NCBI RefSeq assembly: GCF_947242115.1
Contig: NC_074719.1
Location: forward strand, 42,975,349-43,039,348
Direction: 5' to 3'
Source of the DNA: Biomphalaria glabrata
Lineage: Eukaryota; Mollusca; Gastropoda; Planorbidae
DNA length: 64,000 bases
In this document: piece after piece, positions 63,780 through 64,000 of the stretch
How positions within the stretch are numbered: position 1 is the stretch's first letter
Layout of the letters: each line of letters starts with the position of its first letter
Made by a program: the position numbers and the translations under genes
Notes under the pieces: generated by a model
The model's input: only the letters and a program-made list of their open reading frames with translations
The model's database searches: none
Told to the model about the DNA's origin: nothing

Positions 63780-64000
63780 CTGGCAAGAAGGAAGAACTCC
63801 CCAATACTAAGAAGAGACGAAAGCTGAGCTGATTTTGGTCCTATTGTGAGACATGACTTCAAGGTACAGTGGTGGGAGCACGAAGAAAGGGTCGCCCAAA
63901 GAAAAGCTGGATGGATACCATAAAAAAATGCACAGGCCTCTGTCTTGGTATCTTGCTTAGAACAGCTGATGATCGGGAACAGTGTGTGTGTGTGTGGGGG
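63780..64000 (+). mobile_element. LINE C-terminal fragment at the window edge
   Basis: The frame LQGTVVGARRKGRPKKSWMD, then TIKKCTGLCLGILLRTADDR and EQ, matches the GTV.GGRR.GR..K.W.D.I.EWTGL tail of LINEs like the one at 10409. It ends in a (GT)n run at the window end and may continue. Confidence 0.7.

Overview
The window looks like nuclear DNA of a heterobranch (pulmonate) snail, close to Biomphalaria, Bulinus or Lymnaea. The evidence is AT-rich DNA with long introns, islands built from AGATCT/TCTAGA-type words, tRNA-derived SINEs and LINE tails of a kind I associate with gastropods, and animal genes with canonical GT-AG introns. The species is inferred, not proven.

Four protein-coding genes can be read with exon precision. 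(1) 285-1264, minus: a 58-residue Lys/Ala/Pro-rich basic protein in three coding exons, probably chromatin-associated. (2) 11438-22049, plus: DOLPP1, dolichyldiphosphatase, eight exons, 243 residues, with all three PAP2 phosphatase motifs. (3) 32969-34213, minus: one coding exon of 414 residues joining an RWD domain to an AKAP7-type 2H phosphoesterase domain, resembling LENG9. (4) 36442-44270, plus: CDK9, the P-TEFb kinase, seven exons, 368 residues, complete. Genes 3 and 4 are probably head to head across about 400 bp. Four identical tRNA-Gly(GCC) genes lie between 53.9 and 62.2 kb, two on each strand.

Most of the rest is transposon debris. Layout: 1-7 kb holds the small basic gene, a SPIN-like hAT MITE and a 2.5-kb inverted-repeat element with repeated TATCGAACA motifs. 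8-11.3 kb holds broken LINEs. 11.4-22 kb is DOLPP1, with a hairpin-rich 478-bp insertion, a short hAT MITE and a 1.7-kb hAT-like element in its introns. 22-33 kb is gene-poor and carries SINEs and a 97-bp inverted duplication. 33-44.3 kb holds the LENG9-like/CDK9 pair, with a LINE-in-LINE nest and a piggyBac-like element in CDK9 introns. 44.3-50.1 kb has a LINE and a nearly full-length broken hAT transposon. 50-64 kb has the tRNA genes, two related 15-bp minisatellites, MITEs and LINE 3' ends.

The genes have housekeeping roles (dolichol recycling for N-glycosylation, transcription elongation, probable RNA or nucleotide phosphoester chemistry, chromatin) and do not form a pathway. I saw no LTR retrovirus, Polinton, CRISPR array or toxin gene. 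I see no clear new molecular system. The best candidates for something undescribed are the TATCGAACA element, the hairpin-rich insertion and the palindromic AGATCT islands, one of which occupies the putative CDK9 bidirectional promoter.
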